From positions 372,841 to 436,840 of the forward strand of contig NZ_KN046818.1 in NCBI RefSeq assembly GCF_000742135.1: a DNA stretch of 64,000 bases, read 5' to 3'. Made by a program: the position numbers and the translations under genes. The notes beneath the pieces are model-generated. The model did not search any database and was not told the DNA's origin. It saw only the letters and a list, made by a program, of their open reading frames with translations. This document shows positions 55,208-63,982 of the stretch, piece after piece. The stretch's first letter is position 1. Every line of letters begins with the position of its first letter. This stretch comes from Klebsiella pneumoniae. GTDB taxonomy: Bacteria; Pseudomonadota; Gammaproteobacteria; Enterobacterales; Enterobacteriaceae.

Positions 55208-55836
55208 GCCAGCTCTCCTTCTGCGACAACCGGGTTTTCGAGCGCCGGGAAACCGTCGGCGAGAATACGTACCCGGTCGCCGGGGCGCAGCGTGACGCGG
55301 GAGTGGGGCGTGCCGATAAGGATCGCGTCGCCGGGATTGAGGGTGGCGAATTCGCTTAAGGCGCTCAGCAGCTGCGCGGCATTACGCTGCAGATCGCCGG
55401 TATGCCAGCTATCCGCCTCGCGGCCGTTGATTTCGGTGATGATGGTCAGATCGTCGACGTTGCGTACCGCCGATAGCGTGCCGATGGGGCAGAAGCCATC
55501 GCGGCACTTGGCTTTGATCGCCGGGCGATAAAAACTCTCTTCCGGCAGACTCACATCGTTAGCCAGCGCGTAGCCAGCGATATAGTTCGCCGCCTCTTCC
55601 GCCGCCACTTTACGCGCGGTTTTGCCGACAATCAGCGCCACCGTTGCGCCGCTTTGTACGGTCTCGCCCTGCGGATACGGGATCGCTTCGCCATCGCCAA
55701 TTACGGTATTGCGCGGCTTGATAAACCAGACCGCGGTTTTCGGCGGCGTCTTGTAGGGGGCCTGTTGAAACGCCTCGCGCCAGGCGTCGAGCTGGCTGCG
55801 ATGATTGAGCGCAACGGCGAAGATGGTACCTTTCAT
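55204..55836 (-). CDS. hpaG1: HpaG N-terminal subunit (isomerase/decarboxylase)
   Basis: The 210-residue FAH-fold protein begins MKGTIFAVALNHRSQLDAWREAFQQAPYKTPPKTAVWFIKPRN and has VALIVGKTARKVAAEEAANYIAGYALANDVSLPE and ILIGTPHSRVTLRPGDRV. It is the first gene of the hpaG1G2EDFHI operon, and its promoter is in the gap shared with the divergent hpaR at 56123. The stop overlaps the ATG of hpaG2. Confidence 0.95.
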   Translation of the reverse strand: MKGTIFAVALNHRSQLDAWREAFQQAPYKTPPKTAVWFIKPRNTVIGDGEAIPYPQGETVQSGATVALIVGKTARKVAAEEAANYIAGYALANDVSLPEESFYRPAIKAKCRDGFCPIGTLSAVRNVDDLTIITEINGREADSWHTGDLQRNAAQLLSALSEFATLNPGDAILIGTPHSRVTLRPGDRVRILADGFPALENPVVAEGELA

Positions 55837-55942
55837 TCACCACTCCTCTGGGACAGATTTCGGTTCAAAGGGATTTCGTTAATATATTAATGATCATCTT
55901 TTATGCTTTGCGCTGAGGTTTAGCAACTGGAAGTGAATGTTT

Positions 55943-55994
55943 TGTGATCGGATTAACACAATATTTACATAGCAATTACTTATTTGTTGTAAAT
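55943..55994. promoter_or_regulatory. Candidate CRP and HpaR sites in the hpaR-hpaG gap
   Basis: TGTGA-TCGGAT-TAACA (55943-55958) resembles a CRP site with one weak half. An inverted repeat ATTTACA (55963-55969) / TGTAAAT (55988-55994) is a candidate HpaR operator. HpaR and CRP control of this promoter is known from E. coli W; the exact sites here are inferred by eye. Confidence 0.5.
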
Positions 55995-56122
55995 CAATAA
56001 TTTGAATATTTTTCAGGAAAAGACTGGTACTTTTCAGGTGCAGAAACCGGTTGTACATGGCAGGATTAACGCTAATTATTAAGTTATTAATAAGTTTTTG
56101 GTGAGGCTGTTGAGGGGATACT

Positions 56123-56563
56123 ATGCATGATTCATTAACCATTGCCTTGTTGCAGGCGCGTGAAGCGGCGATGGCCTACTTTCGACCGATCGTCAAACGG
56201 CACAATCTCACCGAACAGCAGTGGCGGATCGTGCGAATTCTCGCCGAACGTCCGTCGATGGACTTTCACGATCTGGCCTTTCGCGCCTGTATCCTGCGCC
56301 CCAGTCTGACCGGTATTTTGACGCGTATGGAGCGGGATGGGCTGGTGCTGCGCTTAAAGCCAGTTAACGATCAGCGCAAGCTGTACGTCTCGCTGACGCC
56401 TGCCGGAACTGCGCTGTACGAAAGCGCCCAGGCGGAGGTGGAAGAAACCTATCGCCTGCTGGAGGCCCAGTTCACCACGGAAAAGCTGCAGCAACTGACC
56501 TCCCTGCTGGAGGAGTTTATTGCGCTTGGCGTCCCTGCCGGGCGCGGTGATGAAGAAGAGTAG
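56123..56563 (+). CDS. hpaR: MarR-type repressor of hpa operon
   Basis: The 146-residue repressor has its winged helix at LTEQQWRIVRILAERPSMDFHDLAFRACILRPSLTGILTRMERDGLVLRLKPVNDQRKLYVSLTPAG (about residues 26-92). HpaR is released by pathway compounds such as homoprotocatechuate or 4-hydroxyphenylacetate. It is divergent from hpaG1 with a 286-base AT-rich gap. Length and sequence match HpaR of E. coli W. Confidence 0.95.
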   Translation: MHDSLTIALLQAREAAMAYFRPIVKRHNLTEQQWRIVRILAERPSMDFHDLAFRACILRPSLTGILTRMERDGLVLRLKPVNDQRKLYVSLTPAGTALYESAQAEVEETYRLLEAQFTTEKLQQLTSLLEEFIALGVPAGRGDEEE

Positions 56564-56566
56564 CGG

Positions 56567-57065
56567 TTACGGCTCGGCGCTCAGCCTGGCGAGGGCAATA
56601 AGCGTTTCCGCGCGGGCGGGGGACAGCGGCTCTCTCGGTTGCGGCAGCGGCCAGCCATACAGCCAGCGGGCGCTGGGTCAGTTTGGCCTGCAGCCAGTCG
56701 TCGGCGGCAGCCACGTCGCCGCAGCGCACATCCTCGCAGCGGCACAGCAGGCTCTCCGGCGTCGCCGCGTTTTTCAAAGATTCCGCCAGCCGGAAGGCGC
56801 GGTTTATGGCGTCGGCGAAGCGCTGCCAGCGGCGGGAGCGGCGCTTGCTCAATGATATTCGTCACGTCGCCTCCGGCCTGGTTCATCGTATCCGCCACCG
56901 CCTGCAGGCCGCCCGCGCTGCAGCAGAGGATCAGTTTCTGCCAGTAAACCACGCCGCCGCCGTCGGCGGTTTCAAACAGCACGCTGTGCGCGGAGGGGCG
57001 GGCAATCAGCCGCGCGCCGTTCACCTCCCGGATGGCGGCGATGTCGTTGGGGATTTACTACTGGG
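56567..57065 (-). pseudogene. Decayed FAD-dependent oxidoreductase with BFD-like [2Fe-2S] domain
   Basis: Remains of one gene appear in several frames on the minus strand. Near 57024-56900 the frame reads VNGARLIARPSAHSVLFETADGGG..WQKLILC then GGLQAVADTMNQAGGDVTNIIEQAPLPPLAA, as in the nucleotide-binding part of hydroxyproline/opine-type oxidoreductases with a large internal loss. Near 56810-56700 another frame reads LAESLKNAATPESLLCRCEDV, the BFD-like Fe-S motif. The end YGWPLPQPREPLSPARAETLIALARLSAEP (stop at 56567) is in a third frame. At least two frameshifts and one or more deletions make it non-functional. Its intact relative is probably a D-hydroxyproline or similar dehydrogenase subunit. 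Confidence 0.8.
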
Positions 57066-57129
57066 GCGCGCGCAGCTGCCTGCCGCAGGCTAACTTTAGC
57101 GGAGACGAAGAAGAGTAAAGGAGAACAGT

Positions 57130-58146
57130 ATGGAGTCGGTAACTCTATCGTTACCTGAAGCTTATGACCTGGCGCTGGAGGTACTCAGCGCCAATGGATT
57201 TAGCGCCGACCACGCGGCGGCGATTGCCCGCAATGTGACCGCCGGGGAGCGCGACGGCTGCGCTTCCCACGGCCTGTGGCGGCTGTTGGGCATTGTCGAT
57301 ACCCTGCGCAAAGGTAAGGTATCGCCCGATGCCGAGCCGCAGATCCATGACCAGGCGCCGGGGATTGCGCGGGCGGACGCCGGGGGCGCTTTTTCACTGC
57401 TGGCCTACGAGCGCGCGCTGCCGCTGCTGCTGGAGAAGGCGCGCCACAATGGCATTGCGGCGCTGGCAATTAATCGCTGCGTTCATTTTTCCGCGCTGTT
57501 TGCCGATATTGAGCCGTTGACCGAGGCAGGGCTGGTAGGGCTAGCCTGTACGCCAAGCCACGCCTGGGTCGCCCCGGCGGGCGGCACACGTCCGCTGTTC
57601 GGCACCAACCCCATCGCCTTCGGCTGGCCGCGGCAGGATAAGCCGCCATTTATTGTTGATATGGCGACCAGCGCTGCGGCGCGCGGCGAGATCCAGCTGC
57701 ATCAGCGCAGCGGCAAAGCGCTACCGGAAGGCTGGGGAATCGACAGTCAGGGACAGCCAACGACCGATGCCGCAGAGGTGCTGAACGGCGCGATGTTGAC
57801 TTTCGGCGGCCATAAGGGCTCGGCGCTGGCGGCAATGGTTGAGCTGTTGGCCGGGCCGCTTATCGGCGATATGACCAGCGCCGAATCGCTGGCGTGGGAT
57901 AACGGCGCGGGCGGTCTCCCCTACGGCGGCGAGCTGATTCTGGCGCTGGATCCGCAGCGTTTTCTCGGCGCGCAGGCACCAGAGCAGCTGGCGCGCGCCG
58001 AAACGCTGTTCATGGGTATGCAGGAACAAGGGGCGCGTCTACCGGGCGAGCGGCGTTTTGCCTGCCGCCAGCAGAGTGAACGGCAGGGGGTCATTATCAG
58101 TCGTTCATTGCATGATGAGATTTGCGCCTTGCGCCAGGGCGGGTAA
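57130..58146 (+). CDS. Delta1-piperideine-2-carboxylate / delta1-pyrroline-2-carboxylate reductase-like (Ldh family)
   Basis: The 338-residue NAD(P)H-dependent reductase is of the malate/L-lactate dehydrogenase (Ldh_2/DpkA) family. It has the family segments GCASHGLWRL (general acid His), NRCVHFSALFADIEPLTEAGLVGLACTPSHAWVAPAGGTRPLFGTNPIAFGWPR and FGGHKGSALAAMVELLAGPL. Likely reactions are reduction of cyclic imino acids to L-proline or L-pipecolate. A GGAG lies six bases before the ATG. Its neighbour, the decayed FAD oxidoreductase, would belong to the same kind of pathway, so this gene may be the survivor of an imino-acid or hydroxyproline locus. Confidence 0.87.
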   Translation: MESVTLSLPEAYDLALEVLSANGFSADHAAAIARNVTAGERDGCASHGLWRLLGIVDTLRKGKVSPDAEPQIHDQAPGIARADAGGAFSLLAYERALPLLLEKARHNGIAALAINRCVHFSALFADIEPLTEAGLVGLACTPSHAWVAPAGGTRPLFGTNPIAFGWPRQDKPPFIVDMATSAAARGEIQLHQRSGKALPEGWGIDSQGQPTTDAAEVLNGAMLTFGGHKGSALAAMVELLAGPLIGDMTSAESLAWDNGAGGLPYGGELILALDPQRFLGAQAPEQLARAETLFMGMQEQGARLPGERRFACRQQSERQGVIISRSLHDEICALRQGG

Positions 58147-58258
58147 GGCGCGAAGCGCCGCCGCCGGGACATCCCCCGGTTTTCCTACGCTTAGCCGGGC
58201 TACCGAACGTCGCGGGTTGTGTAGCCCGGGTAAGGTGCGAAGCGCCGCTATCCGGATG
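58141..58258. repeat. REP-type palindromes downstream of reductase
   Basis: Two units, one at about 58141-58202 (GGCGCGAAGCGCC...CCGGGCTAC) and GTAGCCCGGGTAAGGTGCGA..AGCGCCGCTATCCGG at 58221-58255. They lie between the converging reductase and PLP-deaminase genes. Confidence 0.7.
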
Positions 58259-58262
58259 CCTG

Positions 58263-59483
58263 TCAAAACAGCGTGTCGAGCTCGTCCAGCACGTTGTAGT
58301 CGTCATCGACCAGCAGCAACGTCTTCCACTTATCAAAGGTCAGACACGGGTGCGAGGTGCCGAACAGCAGAATATCGCCGACCTGCACATCGCTGCCCGG
58401 CGCCAGGCGCAGCATACAGTGCTGATCCATGATGCCGGTGCTGACGATCGACTCCGCGCGCAGCGCTAACTGCTGGCCATTACGATAATGGGCGATCGGT
58501 TGCGGCAGCCCGGCGTCGAAAGCGCAGTCGCGCTTGCCGAAATTCACTACCGCGCGATCCGCCTCCGGCACCGATTGCACCATCGCCATCAGCTCCAGCG
58601 CTGAAGTGAGATCGCCGGCGAGATCGCAGGCAATCGGATCGCGGGCGATCAGCTCTTGTTGGGCGAGATCGTAGATCCCGCGATCGTGGGTGATATAACA
58701 GCCAGGGCGAATAACGATACGGCAGCGGCGCGGTTTTGCCGCCGCCAGCCAGATATTGCATACCACGTCATACCAGACGGTGCCCGCGCCGGTGAGAATG
58801 AATTCGCCGTCAACCAGCGGCTCCATGCGGCAGGCAAGCGCCGCAGCCTGCTGTAACAGCGCTTCCACCTGCGGCTGCGGATCGTCGCCGTGCAGCACCC
58901 CTTCATACAGTTCCAGACCGCGTAGCCGTAGCCCCGGCAGGTCGCTTACCCGCTGCGCCAGCGCCAGCGCGTCATCAACGCTACGACAGCCGCAGCGCCC
59001 GCCAGGCACGCCAAGTTCAATCAGCACATCCAGCGTTTGTCCCTGGTCTGCGAAGAATGCGGAGAGGGCGCGCACGTTGACCTCGCTATCGACGCAGCAG
59101 ATAAAATCCACCGCCCGATAGTGGGCTTTTAGCTGCGCGACCACCTGCATATTGGCTTTGCCGACCAGCTGATTAACCATCAGGACGCGTTGGATGCCGC
59201 TGGCCATTGCCGCGCTAGCCTGCCAGGCGCTGCCCACGCCGATCCCCCACGCCCCCGCTCGCTGCTGCGCCTGAAATATCCATGGCGTCATTGTCGTTTT
59301 ACCATGCGGCGCCAGCGATACGCCGCGGGCGTCGGCGTAGCGCTGCATCCATGAAATATTATTTTCCAGCGCCGACTTTTTTAGCAGCGCGGCGGGTAGA
59401 CAGACCTCTTCCGCCAGCAGATTAGCCGGCGCGGACATGAGGGCGGATTTGTGCGGGATGAGCGGTGCTGAATGGTATTTCAT
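58263..59483 (-). CDS. PLP fold-III D-serine dehydratase-like / amino acid deaminase
   Basis: The 406-residue protein belongs to the alanine racemase-fold D-serine dehydratase / D-threonine aldolase family. The PLP lysine is K62 in LAPHGKTTMTP, and the C-terminal domain has the metal-ligand motif GTSHPCLTFDKW (His and Cys). Members act on D-amino acids with a hydroxyl at C3, giving a 2-keto acid and ammonia; relatives act on D-glucosaminate. AGGA lies eight bases before the ATG. It is divergent from the D-aminoacylase gene at 59684, with a 200-base AT-rich promoter region between. Confidence 0.88.
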   Translation of the reverse strand: MKYHSAPLIPHKSALMSAPANLLAEEVCLPAALLKKSALENNISWMQRYADARGVSLAPHGKTTMTPWIFQAQQRAGAWGIGVGSAWQASAAMASGIQRVLMVNQLVGKANMQVVAQLKAHYRAVDFICCVDSEVNVRALSAFFADQGQTLDVLIELGVPGGRCGCRSVDDALALAQRVSDLPGLRLRGLELYEGVLHGDDPQPQVEALLQQAAALACRMEPLVDGEFILTGAGTVWYDVVCNIWLAAAKPRRCRIVIRPGCYITHDRGIYDLAQQELIARDPIACDLAGDLTSALELMAMVQSVPEADRAVVNFGKRDCAFDAGLPQPIAHYRNGQQLALRAESIVSTGIMDQHCMLRLAPGSDVQVGDILLFGTSHPCLTFDKWKTLLLVDDDYNVLDELDTLF

Positions 59484-59569
59484 AACACTATCCTTTCAGG
59501 GTTTATAATCGGTTAGTCGCTGGGTATCATTTATAACTATTTGATAAATATATTTTTAATATAAAAATG

Positions 59570-59586
59570 TTATTCGTTTTGAATAA
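59570..59586. promoter_or_regulatory. Palindrome in divergent promoter region
   Basis: TTATTC-GTTTT-GAATAA is a perfect 6-base inverted repeat with a five-base centre at 59570-59586, between the PLP-deaminase and D-aminoacylase genes. It is a candidate operator for a shared regulator whose gene is not in this window. Confidence 0.45.
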
Positions 59587-59683
59587 AAGTATCACAAAAC
59601 GATCTGAGTTTTGCGTAGTTTTCCACTGTTTTTTGCGCTTGTAAATGGTTAACTTATCGGCATGTCGAAAGGGAGTAATTGCT

Positions 59684-61123
59684 ATGAAAGTTGACTGGCT
59701 TTTCAAAAACGTCACGGTGATCGACGGGAGCGGCGGGCCGCAATACCGTGCTGATGTGGCGGTGAAGGGCGATCGAATTATGGCTATCGCCCCGGCGCTG
59801 GACGTTGCGGCGGAGCAGGTGATTGATGGCCAGGGGCGGGTACTGGCGCCGGGCTTTATTGATGTGCATACCCATGATGATATCAACGTGATCCGCATGC
59901 CGGAGTACTTGCCGAAGCTCAGCCAGGGGGTGACGACGGTGATCGTCGGCAACTGCGGGATCAGTGCGGCGACCGCCACCATGCGGGGGGAAGTGCCGGA
60001 CCCAATGAATCTCCTCGGCGAGCAGCAACACTTTATCTATCCCACCGTGGAGGCTTATGCCCATGCGGTGGAGGCGGCGCGACCGTCGCTGAACGTCGGC
60101 ACGTTAATCGGTCACACCGCGCTGCGCAATAACCATATGGACGATCTGTTTCGTCCGGCGAACGAGACGGAAATCGCCGGCATGCGCGTACAGCTACGCG
60201 ATGCGCTGCGCCAGGGAGCATTAGGGCTCAGTACCGGGCTGGCCTACGCCAGCGCCTTCCAGTCGACCACCGAGGAGGTGATGGCGCTGGCGGAAGAGCT
60301 GGCGGCCGGGAAGGGCGTCTATACCACCCATTTACGTTCAGAGTTTGAGCCGATTCTCGAGGCGCTGGACGAAGCCTTCCGTATTGGCCGTCACGGCAAC
60401 GTGCCGGTGGTGGTTTCGCACCACAAGTGCGCCGGGGCAAAAAACTGGGGGCGTACCAAAGAGACGCTGGAGTTTTTCGATGAGATGCGCCAGCAGCAGG
60501 ATATCGCCTGCGACTGTTATCCCTATTCAGCCAGCTCATCGACGCTGGATATGAAACAGGTGACCGACGAGTTTGATATCGTGATTACCTGGTCCGAAGC
60601 GCAGCCGGAGCAGGCGGGGAAAACGCTGCAGCAGATCGCCGATGAGTGGCAGGTGAGCCTGCACGACGCCGCGGCGCGGCTGATGCCGGCGGGCGCTATT
60701 TATCACAACATGGACGAGCAGGACGTACGGCGGGTGATGCGCTATCCGGTCACCATGATTGGCTCTGACGGGCTGCCGAACGATCCGATGCCGCATCCGC
60801 GCCTGTGGGGCGCCTTCCCGCGGGTGCTCGGCCACTATAGCCGCGACGAGCAGCTATTCCCGCTGACTACCGCGGTACACAAGATGACCGGGCTGTCGGC
60901 GGCGCGCTTCCAGCTGGCGGATCGCGGGCTGGTGAAAATTGGCTACTTTGCCGACCTGGTGCTGTTTGACCCGCAGACGGTGCGCGATGTCGCCAGTTTC
61001 TCCGACCCGAAACGACCGGCGGACGGCATTGAGGCGGTGATGGTCAACGGCGTGATGAGCTACGGCAGTGATAAGAAAATTACCGGACGGGCAGGGCGTT
61101 TCCTGCGTCGTCGGATGGACTAA
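59684..61123 (+). CDS. N-acyl-D-amino-acid deacylase (D-aminoacylase)
   Basis: The 479-residue amidohydrolase removes an acyl group from the D-amino nitrogen. The start MKVDWLFKNVTVIDGSGGP with the zinc motif HTHDD (about residues 65-69), VGNCGIS (ligand Cys), TTHLRSE, SHHKCAG and MIGSDGLPNDP mark the D-aminoacylase branch of the amidohydrolase superfamily. A GGGAG lies eight bases before the ATG at 59684, preferred to an upstream one at 59645. It leads the operon with ridA-like, symporter and kinase genes, so the substrate may be an N-acylated amino-sugar acid or other N-acyl-D-amino acid. Confidence 0.93.
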   Translation: MKVDWLFKNVTVIDGSGGPQYRADVAVKGDRIMAIAPALDVAAEQVIDGQGRVLAPGFIDVHTHDDINVIRMPEYLPKLSQGVTTVIVGNCGISAATATMRGEVPDPMNLLGEQQHFIYPTVEAYAHAVEAARPSLNVGTLIGHTALRNNHMDDLFRPANETEIAGMRVQLRDALRQGALGLSTGLAYASAFQSTTEEVMALAEELAAGKGVYTTHLRSEFEPILEALDEAFRIGRHGNVPVVVSHHKCAGAKNWGRTKETLEFFDEMRQQQDIACDCYPYSASSSTLDMKQVTDEFDIVITWSEAQPEQAGKTLQQIADEWQVSLHDAAARLMPAGAIYHNMDEQDVRRVMRYPVTMIGSDGLPNDPMPHPRLWGAFPRVLGHYSRDEQLFPLTTAVHKMTGLSAARFQLADRGLVKIGYFADLVLFDPQTVRDVASFSDPKRPADGIEAVMVNGVMSYGSDKKITGRAGRFLRRRMD

Positions 61124-61133
61124 GGAGTTGAGT

Positions 61134-61526
61134 ATGAGTATCAAGCGTTATGGCGTAGAAGGCGGTACCGGTACCGGCGGGCAGCACCTGCCGTTCGCGC
61201 GGGCGGTGGAAGCGGGAGGCTGGCTGTACGTTTCCGGCCAGACGCCGATGAAGGACGGGGAAGTGGTGGAAGGCGGGATTGTCGACCAGTCGCGTCTGGC
61301 GATTCAGAACTGCGTAGATATCATGACCGAAGCGGGCTACACCCTGGCCGACGTGGTGCATGTTAAAGTGATCCTCACCGATGCGCGCTATTTTCAGTCG
61401 TTCAATAAGGTATTTCGCGAGTTCTTTGGCGACAACCCGCCTGCCCGCATCTGCTGCGTAGCGGACCTGGTGGTGGATTGTAAAGTCGAAGTGGATGTGA
61501 CCTGTTTTAACGCTTCTCGCGCATAA
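61134..61526 (+). CDS. RidA-family enamine/imine deaminase
   Basis: The 130-residue protein belongs to the RidA/YjgF family. It hydrolyses the enamine or imine products of PLP-dependent dehydratases. Conserved segments are LYVSGQTPM, QNCVDIMTEAGYTLADVVHVKVILTDARYF and ARICCVADLVVDCKVEVDVT, although the usual catalytic Arg of the RidA branch is replaced in part (PPARICC), as in the other YjgF subfamilies. GGAG is seven bases before the ATG. It is ten bases after the deacylase stop and should assist the deaminase of the locus. Confidence 0.9.
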   Translation: MSIKRYGVEGGTGTGGQHLPFARAVEAGGWLYVSGQTPMKDGEVVEGGIVDQSRLAIQNCVDIMTEAGYTLADVVHVKVILTDARYFQSFNKVFREFFGDNPPARICCVADLVVDCKVEVDVTCFNASRA

Positions 61527-61561
61527 AAAGTTAGTAACCAGAAATATAAACAGTCATTTTG

Positions 61562-61583
61562 AGCGCTGAAATAATTCAGCGCT
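61562..61583 (+). other. Intercistronic hairpin
   Basis: The perfect 9-base stem AGCGCTGAA / TTCAGCGCT with loop ATAA lies between the RidA gene and the symporter gene. No T run follows, so it may affect mRNA processing or reduce expression of the symporter rather than end transcription. Confidence 0.6.
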
Positions 61584-61628
61584 TCGTAGCCTTTTACCTT
61601 TTCAAAATTAACTGGCAGGATGTGAATT

Positions 61629-63113
61629 ATGAATAGTCATGTCTTTTTAGTCGGCTTTATTATTTATGCGTTAGCCATGATTTGGCTTGGCTGGTACGTG
61701 TCGCGTCATCAAAAAAGCGGTGAGGATTTTTTACTCGGTGGCCGTTCTTTGCCGCTGTTCCTGACGCTGGGGTCCACCGTGGCGACCATGGTGGGAACCG
61801 GTTCAAGCATGGGAGCTGTCGGGTTCGGCTACAGCAATGGATGGGCCGGGATGCTTTACGGCGTGGGCGGCGCCATCGGTATTTTACTGGTGGCCTGGCT
61901 GTTTGCGCCGGTGCGAAAGCTGCGCTTTATGACCATGAGCGAAGAGCTTTCTTATTACACAGGGGGCAGCCATTTAATTAAAAATCTCGTCGGGATAATG
62001 ATATTTATTGCCTCAATTGGCTGGCTGGGGGCACATATTCTTGGCGGGAGTATGTATTTAGCCTGGGCGACAGGAATTAATCTGACGGTGGCAAAAATTA
62101 TTATTGCCATGGCGTTTGCGATTTACGTCATTATCGGCGGTTATTCTGCTGTTGTGTGGACGGACACCATTCAGGCATTAATTCTGTTTTTCGGTTTTAT
62201 CCTGATGGCGATTCTGGCGCTGGTTCACGTCGGGGGGTGGGATGCCATCGTTCAGGCGATGGATCCAAAGGCGATGAGCCTGTTTGCGGTCGATAAGTTG
62301 GGGACTATTCCGGCGCTATCGCTGGCGATGGTCATCGGCGTCGGCGTGCTGGCAACCCCTTCCTATCGCCAGCGTATTTACTCGGGAAAAGACGTCTCTT
62401 CGGTGCGGCGCTCGTTTGTCTATACCGGTGTGCTGTATCTGTTTTTCTCGGTGCTGCCGGCGGTTATCGGCATGGCGGCCTGGACGATGAACCCCAATCT
62501 TGAGAACAGTAACTACGCCTTCCTGTTCGCCACCAGCTTCTTACCGGCGATCCTGGGGCTGGTGGTCCTGATTGCCGGACTTTCCGCCACCATGTCTTCG
62601 GCCAGCTCCGATGCGATAGCCGCCGTGGCCATCATGATGCGGGATGTCTATACCCTCGTTACCGGAAAAATGCCGCCGGCGCATAAGGCGATAACGCTCT
62701 CTCGCTGGATGCTGGCGTTCGTTATCGGCCTGGCGATGATCTTCGCCCTGACCTCGAACGATATCATCAGCTATATCACCAAAATGATCTCCATGCTGAT
62801 GTCCGGGCTCTTCGTCTGTTCCATTCTCGGCCGCTTCTGGCTGCGCTTTAACTGGCAGGGCGCGCTAACCGCGCTGCTGAGCGGCATGCTGGTGTCTATT
62901 GTGGTTCTGGTTAAGGCCGACTGGCTGGCTTACTGGGGCAATCCGTGCATTCCATCGGTTGTTGGCAGCTTTGTTTCCGCTATTTTTGTTACCGTCATGA
63001 CGCCAGCCAGCAAAATCAGCCGTCAGCAGGCGCTGGAAATGATTACCCAGGAGCGGGAAGGGGAGGCGATCCCGGCGAAGACGGTAGTGCAGGTCTCAGG
63101 AGAAACACAATGA
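61629..63113 (+). CDS. Sodium:solute symporter family transporter
   Basis: The 494-residue protein has about 13 hydrophobic helices. Family signatures include GGRSLPLFLTLGSTVATMVGTGSSMGAVGFGYSNGWAGM and LSATMSSASSDAIAAVA (the Na+ binding region of the LeuT-like fold). It has a GGCAGGATG upstream of the start. Its stop overlaps the kinase gene by four bases (ATGA). It probably takes up the substrate of the D-aminoacylase pathway together with Na+. Confidence 0.93.
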   Translation: MNSHVFLVGFIIYALAMIWLGWYVSRHQKSGEDFLLGGRSLPLFLTLGSTVATMVGTGSSMGAVGFGYSNGWAGMLYGVGGAIGILLVAWLFAPVRKLRFMTMSEELSYYTGGSHLIKNLVGIMIFIASIGWLGAHILGGSMYLAWATGINLTVAKIIIAMAFAIYVIIGGYSAVVWTDTIQALILFFGFILMAILALVHVGGWDAIVQAMDPKAMSLFAVDKLGTIPALSLAMVIGVGVLATPSYRQRIYSGKDVSSVRRSFVYTGVLYLFFSVLPAVIGMAAWTMNPNLENSNYAFLFATSFLPAILGLVVLIAGLSATMSSASSDAIAAVAIMMRDVYTLVTGKMPPAHKAITLSRWMLAFVIGLAMIFALTSNDIISYITKMISMLMSGLFVCSILGRFWLRFNWQGALTALLSGMLVSIVVLVKADWLAYWGNPCIPSVVGSFVSAIFVTVMTPASKISRQQALEMITQEREGEAIPAKTVVQVSGETQ

Positions 63114-63982
63114 AGGATTATATTGCCGTCGACTGGGGCTCTACCCAGCTGCGCGGCTGGCTGATTCGCAACGGCCAGTGCGTCGAAACGAAGCAGCTGC
63201 CGATGGGTATTACCCGCCTGAACGGACGATCGCCTGCTGATGTATTCGCGGAGCATTTGGCCCCCTGGCGCGGCGCACAGGCGCTGCCGGTGCTGATGGC
63301 CGGGATGATCGGCAGCGACGCGGGCTGGCAAGCGGTGCCGTATCTGGACAGTCCGACGGCGATCGACGCGCCTGGGCGGCAGCTATGCGCCGTTGCTGAA
63401 GGCGTGTGGATTATACCCGGCCTCAAGATTGAACAGGACGGGGATTTCAACGTGATGCGCGGCGAAGAGACGCAGCTGCTGGGGGCCTGCCAGCTGGCGC
63501 CGGCGGAGTGTTACGTGCTGCCGGGTACCCACTGCAAATGGGTACAGGTGGTAGGCGGCGGGGTGCGTCATTTTGTCACGGCGATGACCGGCGAACTGCA
63601 TCATCTGCTGATGACGCAATCGCTGATCGGCAAAGGGCTGCCTGCCCAGCAGCCGGACGATGCGGCGTTTGAACGGGGGCTGGAAAAAGGGCTGGCGCAG
63701 CCGTCGCTGATTAGCGAACTGTTTGTCGCCAGGGCCGCCCGGGTGCTGGGAGGTCTGGCGGCGAGCTCAGTCAGCGATTACCTCTCCGGGCTGTTGATTG
63801 GCGCGGAGGTGGCGACCCTGGGGCAGCGTTTCCGTACTTCTGCCGTCACGCTGGTTGGCGAACCGGCGCTGAATGCCCGCTACGGTCGGGCGATGAAGGC
63901 GCGCGGAATGATGGTTAACAGCTGCAGTGGCGATGAGGCATTGTTGGCTGGCATGGCGAGGATAATGCATGAACAAGATTAA
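63110..63982 (+). CDS. dgoK: 2-dehydro-3-deoxygalactonokinase-like kinase (DgoK family)
   Basis: The 290-residue sugar-acid kinase begins MKDYIAVDWGSTQLRGWLIRNG and has MAGMIGSDAGW and MRGEETQLLG, characteristic of DgoK, which phosphorylates 2-dehydro-3-deoxy-D-galactonate at C6. The start at 63110 overlaps the symporter stop (ATGA) and has AGGAG eight bases upstream. It should make the substrate for the aldolase whose gene begins at 63969. The same family can act on the C4 epimer, so galacto or gluco stereochemistry is undecided. Confidence 0.9.
   Translation: MKDYIAVDWGSTQLRGWLIRNGQCVETKQLPMGITRLNGRSPADVFAEHLAPWRGAQALPVLMAGMIGSDAGWQAVPYLDSPTAIDAPGRQLCAVAEGVWIIPGLKIEQDGDFNVMRGEETQLLGACQLAPAECYVLPGTHCKWVQVVGGGVRHFVTAMTGELHHLLMTQSLIGKGLPAQQPDDAAFERGLEKGLAQPSLISELFVARAARVLGGLAASSVSDYLSGLLIGAEVATLGQRFRTSAVTLVGEPALNARYGRAMKARGMMVNSCSGDEALLAGMARIMHEQD

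Noticed and set aside
56517-57024. Minus-strand frames downstream of hpaR taken as two intact genes
   Set aside because: Pieces of one oxidoreductase are spread over three frames, so it is treated as one pseudogene.
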